A program made the position numbers and the translations under genes. 7,431 nucleotides of DNA. Source: Streptomyces lilacinus. GTDB taxonomy: Bacteria; Actinomycetota; Actinomycetes; Streptomycetales; Streptomycetaceae. The stretch is taken from positions 18,997-26,427 of the forward strand of contig KL569376.1 in assembly GCA_000715685.1 (NCBI GenBank). Reading direction: 5' to 3'. Within the stretch, counting starts at the first letter, position 1, and each line of letters begins with the position of its first letter. The notes beneath the pieces were generated by a model that was not told where the DNA came from, searched no databases, and was given only the letters and a program-made list of their open reading frames with translations. Below, one piece after another: positions 1-5,207 of this stretch.

Positions 1-15
1 GTGTATAAGAGACAG
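1..15 (+). other. Residual Nextera/Tn5 adapter at contig end
   Basis: The first 15 bases, GTGTATAAGAGACAG, are identical to the 3' part of the 19-bp Tn5 mosaic end used in Nextera libraries (AGATGTGTATAAGAGACAG). This is not genomic DNA. Genomic sequence begins at about base 16. Read on the minus strand the adapter is translated as the tell-tale tail V-S-Y-T at the end of the truncated molybdopterin subunit. The same adapter occurs again at 4835-4851. Confidence 0.96.
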
Positions 16-484
16 GCCGGGCGGTGTCCGGGTGGTCGGCGGCCACGGCGGCGATCGGCTCGCCGTGGTGGCGGACGATGTCGGACGCGAAGACGGGCCG
101 GTCGTGGACGCGGCGGCCGTGGGTGGCGGAGCCCGGCACGTCGGCGTGCGTGACGACGGCGCGCACGCCCGGCATCGCGGCGGCGGCCGAGGTGTCGATG
201 GAGAGGATCCGGGCGTGGGGGTGCGGCGAGCGCAGCACCGCGGCCCACAGCAGGCCCTCGGCCCACAGGTCGGCCGCGTACGGGAACGTGCCCTGGGTCT
301 TGGCGGCGGCGTCGGCGGCCGGGAGGGAGACGCCGATGCCGTGGGTCGGCGCCTGGGCCTGGGGGGCGACGGTGGGCGCGAGGGAGGCGGTGGCGATGGA
401 ACCGGGGTCTGCACCCACGCCGCCCGCCATGCCCTCCATCCCGCCCATTCCGGCCATCCCGGCCATCCCGCCCATTCCCGTCAT
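1..484 (-). CDS. Xanthine dehydrogenase-family molybdopterin-binding subunit, N-terminal part (3' truncated at contig end)
   Basis: Large subunit of a molybdenum hydroxylase. It would hold the molybdopterin cofactor and oxidise the substrate (purine, aldehyde, CO or similar; not decidable here). Only the first 156 residues are genomic (484 down to about 16); the last few codons read into adapter. After a Met-Gly-rich start (residues 1-22), the sequence from about residue 47 (HGIGVSLPAADAAAKTQGTFPYAADL) resembles the amino-terminal a/b hammerhead domain of the family, with the typical stretches L-W-A-A-V-L-R-S-P-H-P-H-A-R-I (about 79-93), M-P-G-V-R-A-V-V-T (104-112) and H-G-E-P-I-A-A-V-A-A-D (140-150). 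The cofactor-binding and active-site regions are missing. The ATG at 484-482 overlaps the TGA of the 2Fe-2S gene as ATGA, and GGAAAGG (492-498) lies 7 bases upstream as a good Shine-Dalgarno. Several in-frame Mets follow, so the exact start is less certain than the gene. Family call firm, substrate unknown. Confidence 0.9.
   Translation of the reverse strand, partial: MTGMGGMAGMAGMGGMEGMAGGVGADPGSIATASLAPTVAPQAQAPTHGIGVSLPAADAAAKTQGTFPYAADLWAEGLLWAAVLRSPHPHARILSIDTSAAAAMPGVRAVVTHADVPGSATHGRRVHDRPVFASDIVRHHGEPIAAVAADHPDTARPVSYT
422..484 (-). repeat. Seven-unit 9-bp tandem repeat encoding Met-X-Gly triplets
   Basis: The first 21 codons of the molybdopterin subunit are M-T-G, M-G-G, M-A-G, M-A-G, M-G-G, M-E-G, M-A-G: seven consecutive Met-X-Gly triplets. 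The DNA is a 9-bp imperfect repeat around GGGATGGCC. Each Met codon is a potential start, so replication slippage or start-site choice could alter the N-terminus. Function unknown. The stretch precedes the conserved domain and is probably disordered. Confidence 0.85.
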
Positions 485-2091
485 GCCGATGCCTTTCCGA
501 AGCCGCTGCCGTCATCGCCGTACGGGGCGCTGTCGTTGCCGTACGGAGTGCCGTCATGGCCGTACGAGGTGCCGTCACCGCCGTAAGGGGTGGCGTCACC
601 TCCGTACGAAGTGCCGTCGTTGCCGTACGGAGCCGCCTGGTGGGGGATGTGGGCCCCCTCCGGGCCCTGCTCCCCGTCCTGCCCCTGGGCCTCCTCCAGG
701 GCCGCGGCCGCCTCGGCGCGCTCGTCGACGACCTGGCGCACGGCGTCGAGCACGCCCCGGTAGCCGGAGCAGCGGCAGAGGTTGCCGCAGATGGCCTGGC
801 GGGTCTCCAGCTCGGTCGGGGCGTGGTTGCCCTCGAGCAGGTCGTGCACGGTCATGGCCAGGCCGGGCACGCAGAAACCGCACTGCACCGCGCCGCACTC
901 GGCGAGCGCGCGCTGCACGTCGGACGGCTGCCCGTGCGTCGCGAGACCCTCGACGGTACGGACCTCCGAACCGGCGGTGGTCGCGGCCGGGACGAGGCAG
1001 GAGGCGACGAGCCGGCCGTCGACCTGCACCGAGCAGGCACCGCACTCGCCCTGCGAGCAACCGTCCTTGGCGCCCGCGAGACCGAGGCGCTCCCGCAGGA
1101 CGTAGAGGAGCGACTCGCCGATCCACGCGTCGGTCACGGGGCGGTCGGTGCCGTTGACGCGCAGGACGTACGAGGCGCAGGGGTGCTCGTTCTGGACGTA
1201 CGCGAGGGGCTCGGCCGGGTAGGGCTCCGTCGGATAGGGCTCGGCATCCGACGACGCCTCGGGCAGGCCGGCGGCGGGGTCAGTCGGCGTGAGCGGTTCG
1301 TCCTGTACGAGCGCTTCGGCCGGCTCCTCCGCGGCGGCCCGCACCGCGTCGACAGCCGGCTCGGACGCCGGCTCGGGCTGAGACGCTACGGGCTCCACGG
1401 GCTCCGCAGGCTCTACGGGCTCCACCGGCTCCGCGGCGTGGGCTTCCGGCGTCTCGGCCTGCGCGGCCGCATCCGGCACCGCGCCGGGCGCCGTCCACTG
1501 ACCGGTCGGATAATCGCCCGGACCGGTGAACCCACCAACCCCGTCGACCGCACCCGCATCCGTACCTACGCCCGCACCCGCACCCGGCGCGTACTGCGGG
1601 CCGGGGTCGCGCAGCGCGTACTCCCCGGACTCCTCCACCGAGTCGTCCCCGGCGGCCGGCACCGTCCACTGGCCCGTGTCCCCGGCGCCCTGCGGGACCG
1701 GGTCACCGGCGTCCCCGGCCGCCACGTCGAACGGCATCGGCCACTGCGCCGTGTCGGCCATGCCGGGCTCACCGCCGGCGTCGACGCCGGTACCGGCACC
1801 CGGCACCACACCGTGCGCACCCGTGTCGTACGCCCCGCCCCACTGTTCGACGGGCGCGGCCACCTGCGCGGCGACGGGCGGCGCGGCCGCCGGCGGCGCG
1901 TAGCCCGTGCCGGGCGCGGCCAGCGGGGCCCACGAGCCGGCCGCGGCCGGACCGGGGTGCTCGAGGAGCTCGGGCGGGAGCTGGATGAAGGTCGTGCCCT
2001 CCACGTCCAGCCCGGCGCCCTGCGGAATCGGCTGCCAGCCGCCCGCGCCGGGCGCGGACGCATGGGTGTGTCGCTGCTGGTCGTCACTCAC
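481..2091 (-). CDS. Molybdenum hydroxylase 2Fe-2S subunit with long N-terminal extension
   Basis: Electron-transfer subunit (CoxS/XdhC-type fold) carrying two 2Fe-2S clusters between the Mo and FAD subunits. With the GTG start at 2091 it has 536 residues, against about 150-200 for a usual stand-alone subunit. Residues 1-305 are low-complexity and rich in Ala, Pro, Gly, Glu, with recurring D-T-A/G-Q-W-P/T-x-P motifs (about 113-120, 138-145, 196-202) and an E-P-V-E-P run (221-236). The plant-type ferredoxin domain starts near 307 (YVLRVNG) with cluster ligands Cys345, Cys350, Cys353, Cys365 (C-S-Q-G-E-C-G-A-C). The all-alpha domain carries Cys404, Cys407 (Q-C-G-F-C), Cys439 and Cys441 (C-G-N-L-C-R-C). 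A heptapeptide-repeat tail ends the protein. The GTG overlaps the FAD-gene TGA as GTGA, and GGGGAGGG (2099-2106) is 7 bases upstream. The frame stays open further upstream to 3258, but that part lies on top of the FAD gene and is not coding. Confidence 0.93.
   Translation of the reverse strand: MSDDQQRHTHASAPGAGGWQPIPQGAGLDVEGTTFIQLPPELLEHPGPAAAGSWAPLAAPGTGYAPPAAAPPVAAQVAAPVEQWGGAYDTGAHGVVPGAGTGVDAGGEPGMADTAQWPMPFDVAAGDAGDPVPQGAGDTGQWTVPAAGDDSVEESGEYALRDPGPQYAPGAGAGVGTDAGAVDGVGGFTGPGDYPTGQWTAPGAVPDAAAQAETPEAHAAEPVEPVEPAEPVEPVASQPEPASEPAVDAVRAAAEEPAEALVQDEPLTPTDPAAGLPEASSDAEPYPTEPYPAEPLAYVQNEHPCASYVLRVNGTDRPVTDAWIGESLLYVLRERLGLAGAKDGCSQGECGACSVQVDGRLVASCLVPAATTAGSEVRTVEGLATHGQPSDVQRALAECGAVQCGFCVPGLAMTVHDLLEGNHAPTELETRQAICGNLCRCSGYRGVLDAVRQVVDERAEAAAALEEAQGQDGEQGPEGAHIPHQAAPYGNDGTSYGGDATPYGGDGTSYGHDGTPYGNDSAPYGDDGSGFGKASA
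490..636 (-). repeat. Seven-unit 21-bp tandem repeat encoding heptapeptide tail
   Basis: Residues 486-534 of the 2Fe-2S subunit consist of seven heptapeptides in register: AAPYGND, GTSYGGD, ATPYGGD, GTSYGHD, GTPYGND, SAPYGDD, and a decayed last unit beginning GSGFG. The consensus is G-T-(P/S)-Y-G-X-D. On the plus strand the unit is a 21-bp imperfect repeat with the core CCGTACGG. The repeats lie directly after the second cluster domain and end two codons before the stop. Acidic, Tyr/Gly-rich and probably disordered. Confidence 0.9.
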
Positions 2092-3002
2092 GCGAGTGCC
2101 CTCCCCAGTGCTCGGCGGGCCAGAGTCGCCACCGTACGACGGAGATGCAGCACGGCCGGCGGCAGGGTACCGGGCTCGGGCGCCTCGTGGGCGGACAGAG
2201 CGCCCGGCGCGGGTGTCGGATCGGGGATGCAGGCGGCGGCCACGTAGTCGCCGAAGGCGGCCAGCGCGTCCGGCGCGAGCGTGCGTTCGCCGTCCCAGTC
2301 GACGATCGAGGACACCCAGCGCTCGGCGTCGAACGGCCGCAGCGGCATCGGCGCCACCGCGCCCACCGCGCACCGCACGCTGCGCCGGGCGGGGTCGAGG
2401 ACGACGGCCACCGAGGCGACGGCGCGCCCCGGGCCCGTGCGGCCCGTGGCCTTGAGGAAGGTCTGCGGGGCGTGCAGCAGGGGCACGCGGACCCAGCCGA
2501 TCAGCTCGCCGGGGCGGAGCATGTCGAGGCCGGCGAGGAGCCGGCCGACCGGGATCTCGCGGCGGGTGCCGCCGGGGCCGGCGATGACGAGCGAGGCCTC
2601 GAGGGCGGCGAGGACGGGCAGGGCGTCGCCGGTCGGGGAGCCGGAGGCGATGTTGCCGCCGAGGGTGCCGGCGTTGCGGATCTGGGGCGGTCCGGCGGCG
2701 CGGGCGGCGGCGGCGAGGGCTGGGATGAGGGCGGCGAAGTCGGGGCGGCCCATCCGGGCGTGGGTGAGGCCCGCGCCGAGCAGGGCGGCGCCGTCCTGGT
2801 ACTGCCAGCCGCGGATCTCGTTGATGCGGCCGAGGCCGACGAGGCCGGCGGGGCGCAGCAGCCCGGAGTTGACGGCGGCCATCAGGTCCGTGCCTCCGGC
2901 GACGGGCACGGCCGTGGGCATGGCGGACAGCGCTGCCACGGCTTCGTCGAGCGAACCCGGCAACGTCACGGTGTGCGCCGCCTGCGGTGCGTGCGTGGTC
3001 AA
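2088..3002 (-). CDS. Molybdenum hydroxylase FAD-binding subunit (CoxM/XdhB type)
   Basis: Medium subunit of the three-part Mo hydroxylase; it binds FAD and passes electrons from the 2Fe-2S clusters to the final acceptor (NAD or quinone, not decidable). With the TTG start at 3002 it has 304 residues, normal for the family. The N-terminal FAD domain shows P-V-A-G-G-T-D-L-M (33-41) and N-A-G-T-L-G-G-N-I-A-S-G-S-P-T-G-D (110-126), the two FAD-contacting loops of the CO dehydrogenase flavoprotein family. The C-terminal domain has F-L-K-A-T-G-R-T (182-189) followed by the conserved beta strands. TTG is preferred because GGGGAAGGGG stands 8 bases upstream, the family's conserved sequence starts about 10 residues later, and upstream codons lose the strong G/C third-position bias. 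The open frame extends to an ATG at 3335 (415 residues), which I reject. First gene of the operon, overlapping the next by 4 bases. Confidence 0.92.
   Translation of the reverse strand: MTTHAPQAAHTVTLPGSLDEAVAALSAMPTAVPVAGGTDLMAAVNSGLLRPAGLVGLGRINEIRGWQYQDGAALLGAGLTHARMGRPDFAALIPALAAAARAAGPPQIRNAGTLGGNIASGSPTGDALPVLAALEASLVIAGPGGTRREIPVGRLLAGLDMLRPGELIGWVRVPLLHAPQTFLKATGRTGPGRAVASVAVVLDPARRSVRCAVGAVAPMPLRPFDAERWVSSIVDWDGERTLAPDALAAFGDYVAAACIPDPTPAPGALSAHEAPEPGTLPPAVLHLRRTVATLARRALGRALA
2099..2106 (-). promoter_or_regulatory. Ribosome binding site fixing the GTG start of the 2Fe-2S gene
   Basis: GGGGAGGG on the minus strand, 7 bases before the GTG at 2091-2089. It supports the start that overlaps the FAD-gene stop and argues against using the much longer open frame upstream. 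It lies inside the last codons of the FAD gene, consistent with translational coupling. Confidence 0.7.
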
Positions 3003-3010
3003 CCCAGCTG

Positions 3011-3020
3011 CCCCTTCCCC
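3011..3020 (-). promoter_or_regulatory. Ribosome binding site supporting the TTG start of the FAD gene
   Basis: GGGGAAGGGG on the minus strand, 8 bases before the TTG at 3002-3000. No in-frame ATG or GTG near the conserved start has a comparable site; the in-frame ATG at 3125 has GGAAG directly abutting it with no spacing. Confidence 0.6.
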
Positions 3021-3025
3021 GGTGG

Positions 3026-3073
3026 TCCCGACTGTCGTGCCTGTCCCGACTGTTCCGCCTGCTGTTCCGCCTG
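3026..3073. repeat. 9-bp tandem repeats in the leader of the Mo-hydroxylase operon
   Basis: On the plus strand the units are TCCCGACTG, TCGTGCCTG, TCCCGACTG, TTCCGCCTG, a partial CTG, then TTCCGCCTG. They lie between the candidate promoter and the TTG start, so they would be in the 5' untranslated RNA, close upstream of the Shine-Dalgarno. The open frame across them would give a Gly/Thr/Val-rich peptide, but the codon pattern is poor. A role in leader structure or simple slippage are both possible. Confidence 0.7.
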
Positions 3074-3217
3074 ATCCCGCCGTACGGTACGTGCTGTCGG
3101 CCCGGACGTGGCAACTCTGGCACATCTTCCGGGCCGGTCGTCGCGAGGGTCCGCGAACCGCCGGACCGTCCCCACCGGAGAGGAACGTCCGGATTGAGGC
3201 ATCCCGAACCACTGTGA

Positions 3218-3247
3218 TACCTATCGGCGCTGTGGGCGAATTGCCAG
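3218..3247 (-). promoter_or_regulatory. Candidate vegetative promoter for the Mo-hydroxylase operon
   Basis: On the minus strand, CTGGCA (3247-3242) and TAGGTA (3223-3218) are separated by 18 bases. This resembles the Streptomyces HrdB-type pattern TTGACN / TAGRNT. It sits in a less GC-rich patch, and transcription would start near 3211, giving a leader of about 210 nt. Assigned by eye from a loose consensus. Confidence 0.35.
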
Positions 3248-3348
3248 CGTAATGCCATGATTCGGGAACCCTTGTACGACTTACGGCAGTGTGTGGAGGA
3301 CCACCGTGCCAGGGGGCCGCCGCGCGGTTCGTCACCTTCCGGATCGGC

Positions 3349-4851
3349 TCACACGATCGGGGGCGCGCCCTCGAGCGGGCGTCCGAGCACGCCGGGCCGG
3401 CGCTGCCAGGGGCGCGGGCCGCCGGGCGGGCGGTAGTCGACGCCGAGGGCGTCGAGTCGGGCGTAATGGGTGGTCATGCGCCGTTCGAACGAGGCGAAGT
3501 CGCGCTCGGCGGGGGCCGGCAGGGGGGACCAGACCGTCTCGGCGAACGCGGCGAGGCGGGGGAACGCCTGGTAGTCGACGCGCTGCTGGTTCTCCATCAC
3601 CTCGGTCCAGAGGTTGGCCTGCGCGCCGAGGACACGGTCCGCCTCGGCCGGCGAGAGCCCGGACGGCACGGGCTCGAAGCGGTAGACGTCCTCCAGGGTG
3701 CGGACCCAGCCGATGGGGACGGGCTCGTCGTCGCCCGGCGCCTGCCGATGGTCGAGGTAGACCTCCTGTTCGGGACACATGATGACGTCGTGTCCGGCGC
3801 GGGCCGCGGCGATGCCGCCCGCGCGGCCGCGCCAGGAGGAGACGGTGGCGCCGGGCGTGAGACCGGGTGTGAGGCCGCCCCCGAGGGTGCCGCCCTCGAG
3901 GATCTCGTCCCACCCGACGAGCCGCCGGCCGCGCGCGGCGAGCCAGCGGTCGAAGTGACGGATGAACCAGCTCTGCAGCTCCTCCTCGTCCGCCAGTCCT
4001 TCCGCCGCCATCCGCGCCCGGGCCGCCGGGGACGCCTTCCACTGGCCCTTGGGGCACTCGTCGCCGCCGATGTGGACGAAGGGCGAGGGGAAGAGGTCGA
4101 GGACCTCGGTGAGGACGTTCTCGTAGAACGCGAGGGTGGTGTCAGTGGGTGCGAGTACGTTCGGGTTGATGCCCCAGGTGTCCCACACGGAGAGGGTGGT
4201 GGTGTCGATGACGTCGGTGTTGCCCAGTTCCGGGTACGCGGCGATGGCGGCCTGCGAGTGGCCGGGCACGTCGATCTCGGGGACGACGGTGATGTGCCGT
4301 TCGGCGGCGTACGCGACGATTTCGCGAATATCGTCCTTCGTGTAGTAGCCGCCGTGCGGCCGCTCGTCCCACAGCGGCGACGCGCGGTGCCCGAGCTTGC
4401 TCCGCGCCCGCCACGCGCCGACCTCCGTCAGCCTCGGACAGCGGTCGACCTGCAGGCGCCAGCCCTGGTCGTCCGTCAGGTGGAGGTGGAGGACATTGAG
4501 CTTGTGCGCGGCGAGGAGGTCGAGGTAGCGCAGGACGCCGCCCTTGGGCATGAAGTGCCGGGCGACGTCGAGGAGGGCACCGCGCCATGCGAAGCGGGGC
4601 GCGTCCTCCACGACGACGGGCGGCAGCTCCCACGCCCGCTTCGCCGAGACGGGCGCCCGGCGGAACGCCTCGGGCCCGAGCATCTGACGGAAGGTCTGCG
4701 CGCCGCGGAAGACCCCGGCCTCGCTCGCGCCGGCGATCTCGACGAGGTGGCCGTCGACGACGACGCGATGGGCCTCGGGGCCGTCCTCCGCGCCGAGCTC
4801 GGGCAGGACGCGCAGCAGGACGCCGCCGTTGGCGCTGTCTCTTATACACAT
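3349..4851 (-). CDS. GH20 beta-N-acetylhexosaminidase, main body (5' end artificially broken by adapter)
   Basis: Cleaves terminal beta-linked GlcNAc/GalNAc by substrate-assisted catalysis. The open frame starts with M-C-I-R-D-S, which is translated adapter and not protein; genuine sequence starts at A-N-G-G-V-L-L (4833 downwards). The true N-terminus lies at 4852-5084, and deletion of the 17-bp adapter gives one 572-residue protein. In that numbering: GH20b-like domain about 25-155, then the TIM barrel with substrate-binding Arg162 (F-A-W-R-G), L-H-L-T-D-D-Q-G-W (about 194-202), H-I-G-G-D-E with the catalytic Asp336-Glu337 pair, V-G-W-D-E (Trp386), S-S-W (Trp412), V-Y-L-D (Tyr437, Asp439) and L-W-T-E (Trp487). 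These match the active site I recall for Streptomyces plicatus hexosaminidase. No signal peptide or membrane segment, so cytoplasmic; chito-oligosaccharide use or wall-sugar salvage is inferred. Fully functional apart from the artefact. Confidence 0.93.
   Translation of the reverse strand: MCIRDSANGGVLLRVLPELGAEDGPEAHRVVVDGHLVEIAGASEAGVFRGAQTFRQMLGPEAFRRAPVSAKRAWELPPVVVEDAPRFAWRGALLDVARHFMPKGGVLRYLDLLAAHKLNVLHLHLTDDQGWRLQVDRCPRLTEVGAWRARSKLGHRASPLWDERPHGGYYTKDDIREIVAYAAERHITVVPEIDVPGHSQAAIAAYPELGNTDVIDTTTLSVWDTWGINPNVLAPTDTTLAFYENVLTEVLDLFPSPFVHIGGDECPKGQWKASPAARARMAAEGLADEEELQSWFIRHFDRWLAARGRRLVGWDEILEGGTLGGGLTPGLTPGATVSSWRGRAGGIAAARAGHDVIMCPEQEVYLDHRQAPGDDEPVPIGWVRTLEDVYRFEPVPSGLSPAEADRVLGAQANLWTEVMENQQRVDYQAFPRLAAFAETVWSPLPAPAERDFASFERRMTTHYARLDALGVDYRPPGGPRPWQRRPGVLGRPLEGAPPIV
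4835..4851 (-). other. Residual Nextera/Tn5 adapter embedded inside the hexosaminidase gene
   Basis: CTGTCTCTTATACACAT on the plus strand is 17 of the 19 bases of the reverse-complemented Tn5 mosaic end. It breaks the hexosaminidase frame: upstream frame ends in C-V-stop, downstream frame begins M-C-I-R-D-S. There is no 9-bp target duplication on the two sides, so it is not a biological Tn5 insertion. Taking it out joins CCG-CGC-GC to C-GCC-AAC in frame. Confidence 0.97.
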
Positions 4852-5084
4852 GCGCGCGGCTCCAGCGGCAGCCCGGTGGCCGCGCCGACGGTCGCCCGCA
4901 GCCAGCGCGCGACGCGCTCGGTGCCGGGCCGTGCGTCGATCCCGGTGCCCTCGTCGATCTCGTGGCCGCCGGCCTCGGGGGTGTACGTCACACGGCGGGG
5001 CGCGGGGACGAGGTCCAGGGCGAGGCCCGGGGCGAGGCCCGGGGCGAGGCCCGGGGCGAAGGGATACCTGTCGGAATCACTCAT
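4842..5084 (-). pseudogene. N-terminal fragment of the GH20 hexosaminidase, cut off by adapter
   Basis: Residues 1-78 of the same hexosaminidase, followed by two artefact residues and a stop inside the adapter. It begins M-S-D-S-D-R-Y-P-F-A, has a PGLA-repeat linker (11-22), then L-D-L-V-P-A-P-R-R-V, the usual opening of the GH20b domain, and A-T-G-L-P-L-E-P, which aligns with the A-T-G-Y-R-L-P stretch of related enzymes. The ATG at 5084 is chosen because AAGGA (5092-5096) is 7 bases upstream. From start to stop the whole gene spans 1736 bases, and 1736 minus 17 is 1719 = 573 codons including the stop. The gene is therefore broken in the assembly and not in the organism. Its promoter must lie in 5085-5145; nothing convincing was seen, and no DasR-like (TGGTCTAGACCA) operator is present. 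Confidence 0.9.
5020..5055 (-). repeat. 12-bp tandem repeat encoding PGLA units
   Basis: Three perfect copies of GCGAGGCCCGGG (plus-strand reading). They encode P-G-L-A-P-G-L-A-P-G-L-A near the N-terminus of the hexosaminidase, before the first conserved strand. A likely slippage-prone linker. Confidence 0.9.
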
Positions 5085-5145
5085 GCCCCCATCCTTGGCT
5101 CCGAGGGCGGACGCATACACGGGCGGTTCCCGGCCGAGAACACGA

Positions 5146-5181
5146 CGGCTCCCGGGACGCGGTCGCGCGCCCCGGGAGCCG
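5146..5181 (-). terminator. Hairpin terminator after the DUF3039 gene
   Basis: Perfect 11-bp inverted repeat CGGCTCCCGGG (5146-5156) and CCCGGGAGCCG (5171-5181). The 14-base interval can extend the stem by CGCG/CGCG after one A-C mismatch, leaving a GTCG tetraloop. It starts 26 bases after the DUF3039 stop. No long U-tract follows, which is common for Streptomyces terminators. It separates the yqgE-DUF3039 unit from the hexosaminidase gene. Confidence 0.7.
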
Positions 5182-5207
5182 AGGAGAAACCCGAGGTGGG
5201 GGTGGGG

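Larger units (their letters stand above)
3003..3348. other. Intergenic region (346 bp) between hexosaminidase and Mo-hydroxylase operon
   Basis: Lies between the hexosaminidase stop and the FAD-gene start, both on the minus strand. It holds a candidate promoter at 3218-3247, a 7-bp inverted repeat flanking that promoter (TCCCGAA 3202-3208, TTCGGGA 3261-3267), and 9-bp repeats at 3026-3073. I saw no convincing terminator for the hexosaminidase gene; only a 5-bp GATCG/CGATC dyad follows its stop. A 67-codon open frame (3202-2999) ends on a TGA overlapping the TTG start, but its codon usage does not look genuine. Confidence 0.6.

Noticed and set aside
2999..3202. 67-codon open frame whose TGA overlaps the TTG start of the FAD gene
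   Set aside because: The stop/start overlap is suggestive, but many codons end in A and part is 9-bp repeat. No recognisable protein and no clear ribosome site.
2092..3258. In-frame upstream extension of the 2Fe-2S gene (open to 3258, 925 codons)
   Set aside because: It overlies the FAD gene in another frame. The FAD frame carries clear family motifs, whereas the extension is Arg/Pro-rich shadow sequence. The GTG at 2091 has a good ribosome site and a GTGA overlap.
3202..3267. 7-bp inverted repeat (TCCCGAA/TTCGGGA) flanking the candidate promoter as an operator pair
   Set aside because: Arms are short and 52 bases apart; likely chance in this composition. Noted in the intergenic entry only.
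3003..3335. N-terminal extension of the FAD subunit, including an M-C-Q-S-C-H stretch resembling a CxxCH haem motif (about 3110-3125)
   Set aside because: Third-position G/C bias drops upstream of 3002, the ATG at 3125 has no spaced Shine-Dalgarno, no export signal is present, and the family starts near 3002. A single CxxCH in non-coding GC-rich DNA is likely chance. N-terminal conservation in homologues would reopen it.
4835..4851. Possible genuine Tn5-like transposon end
   Set aside because: Only the synthetic mosaic-end sequence is present, with no 9-bp target duplication and no transposon body, and removing it restores the gene exactly.
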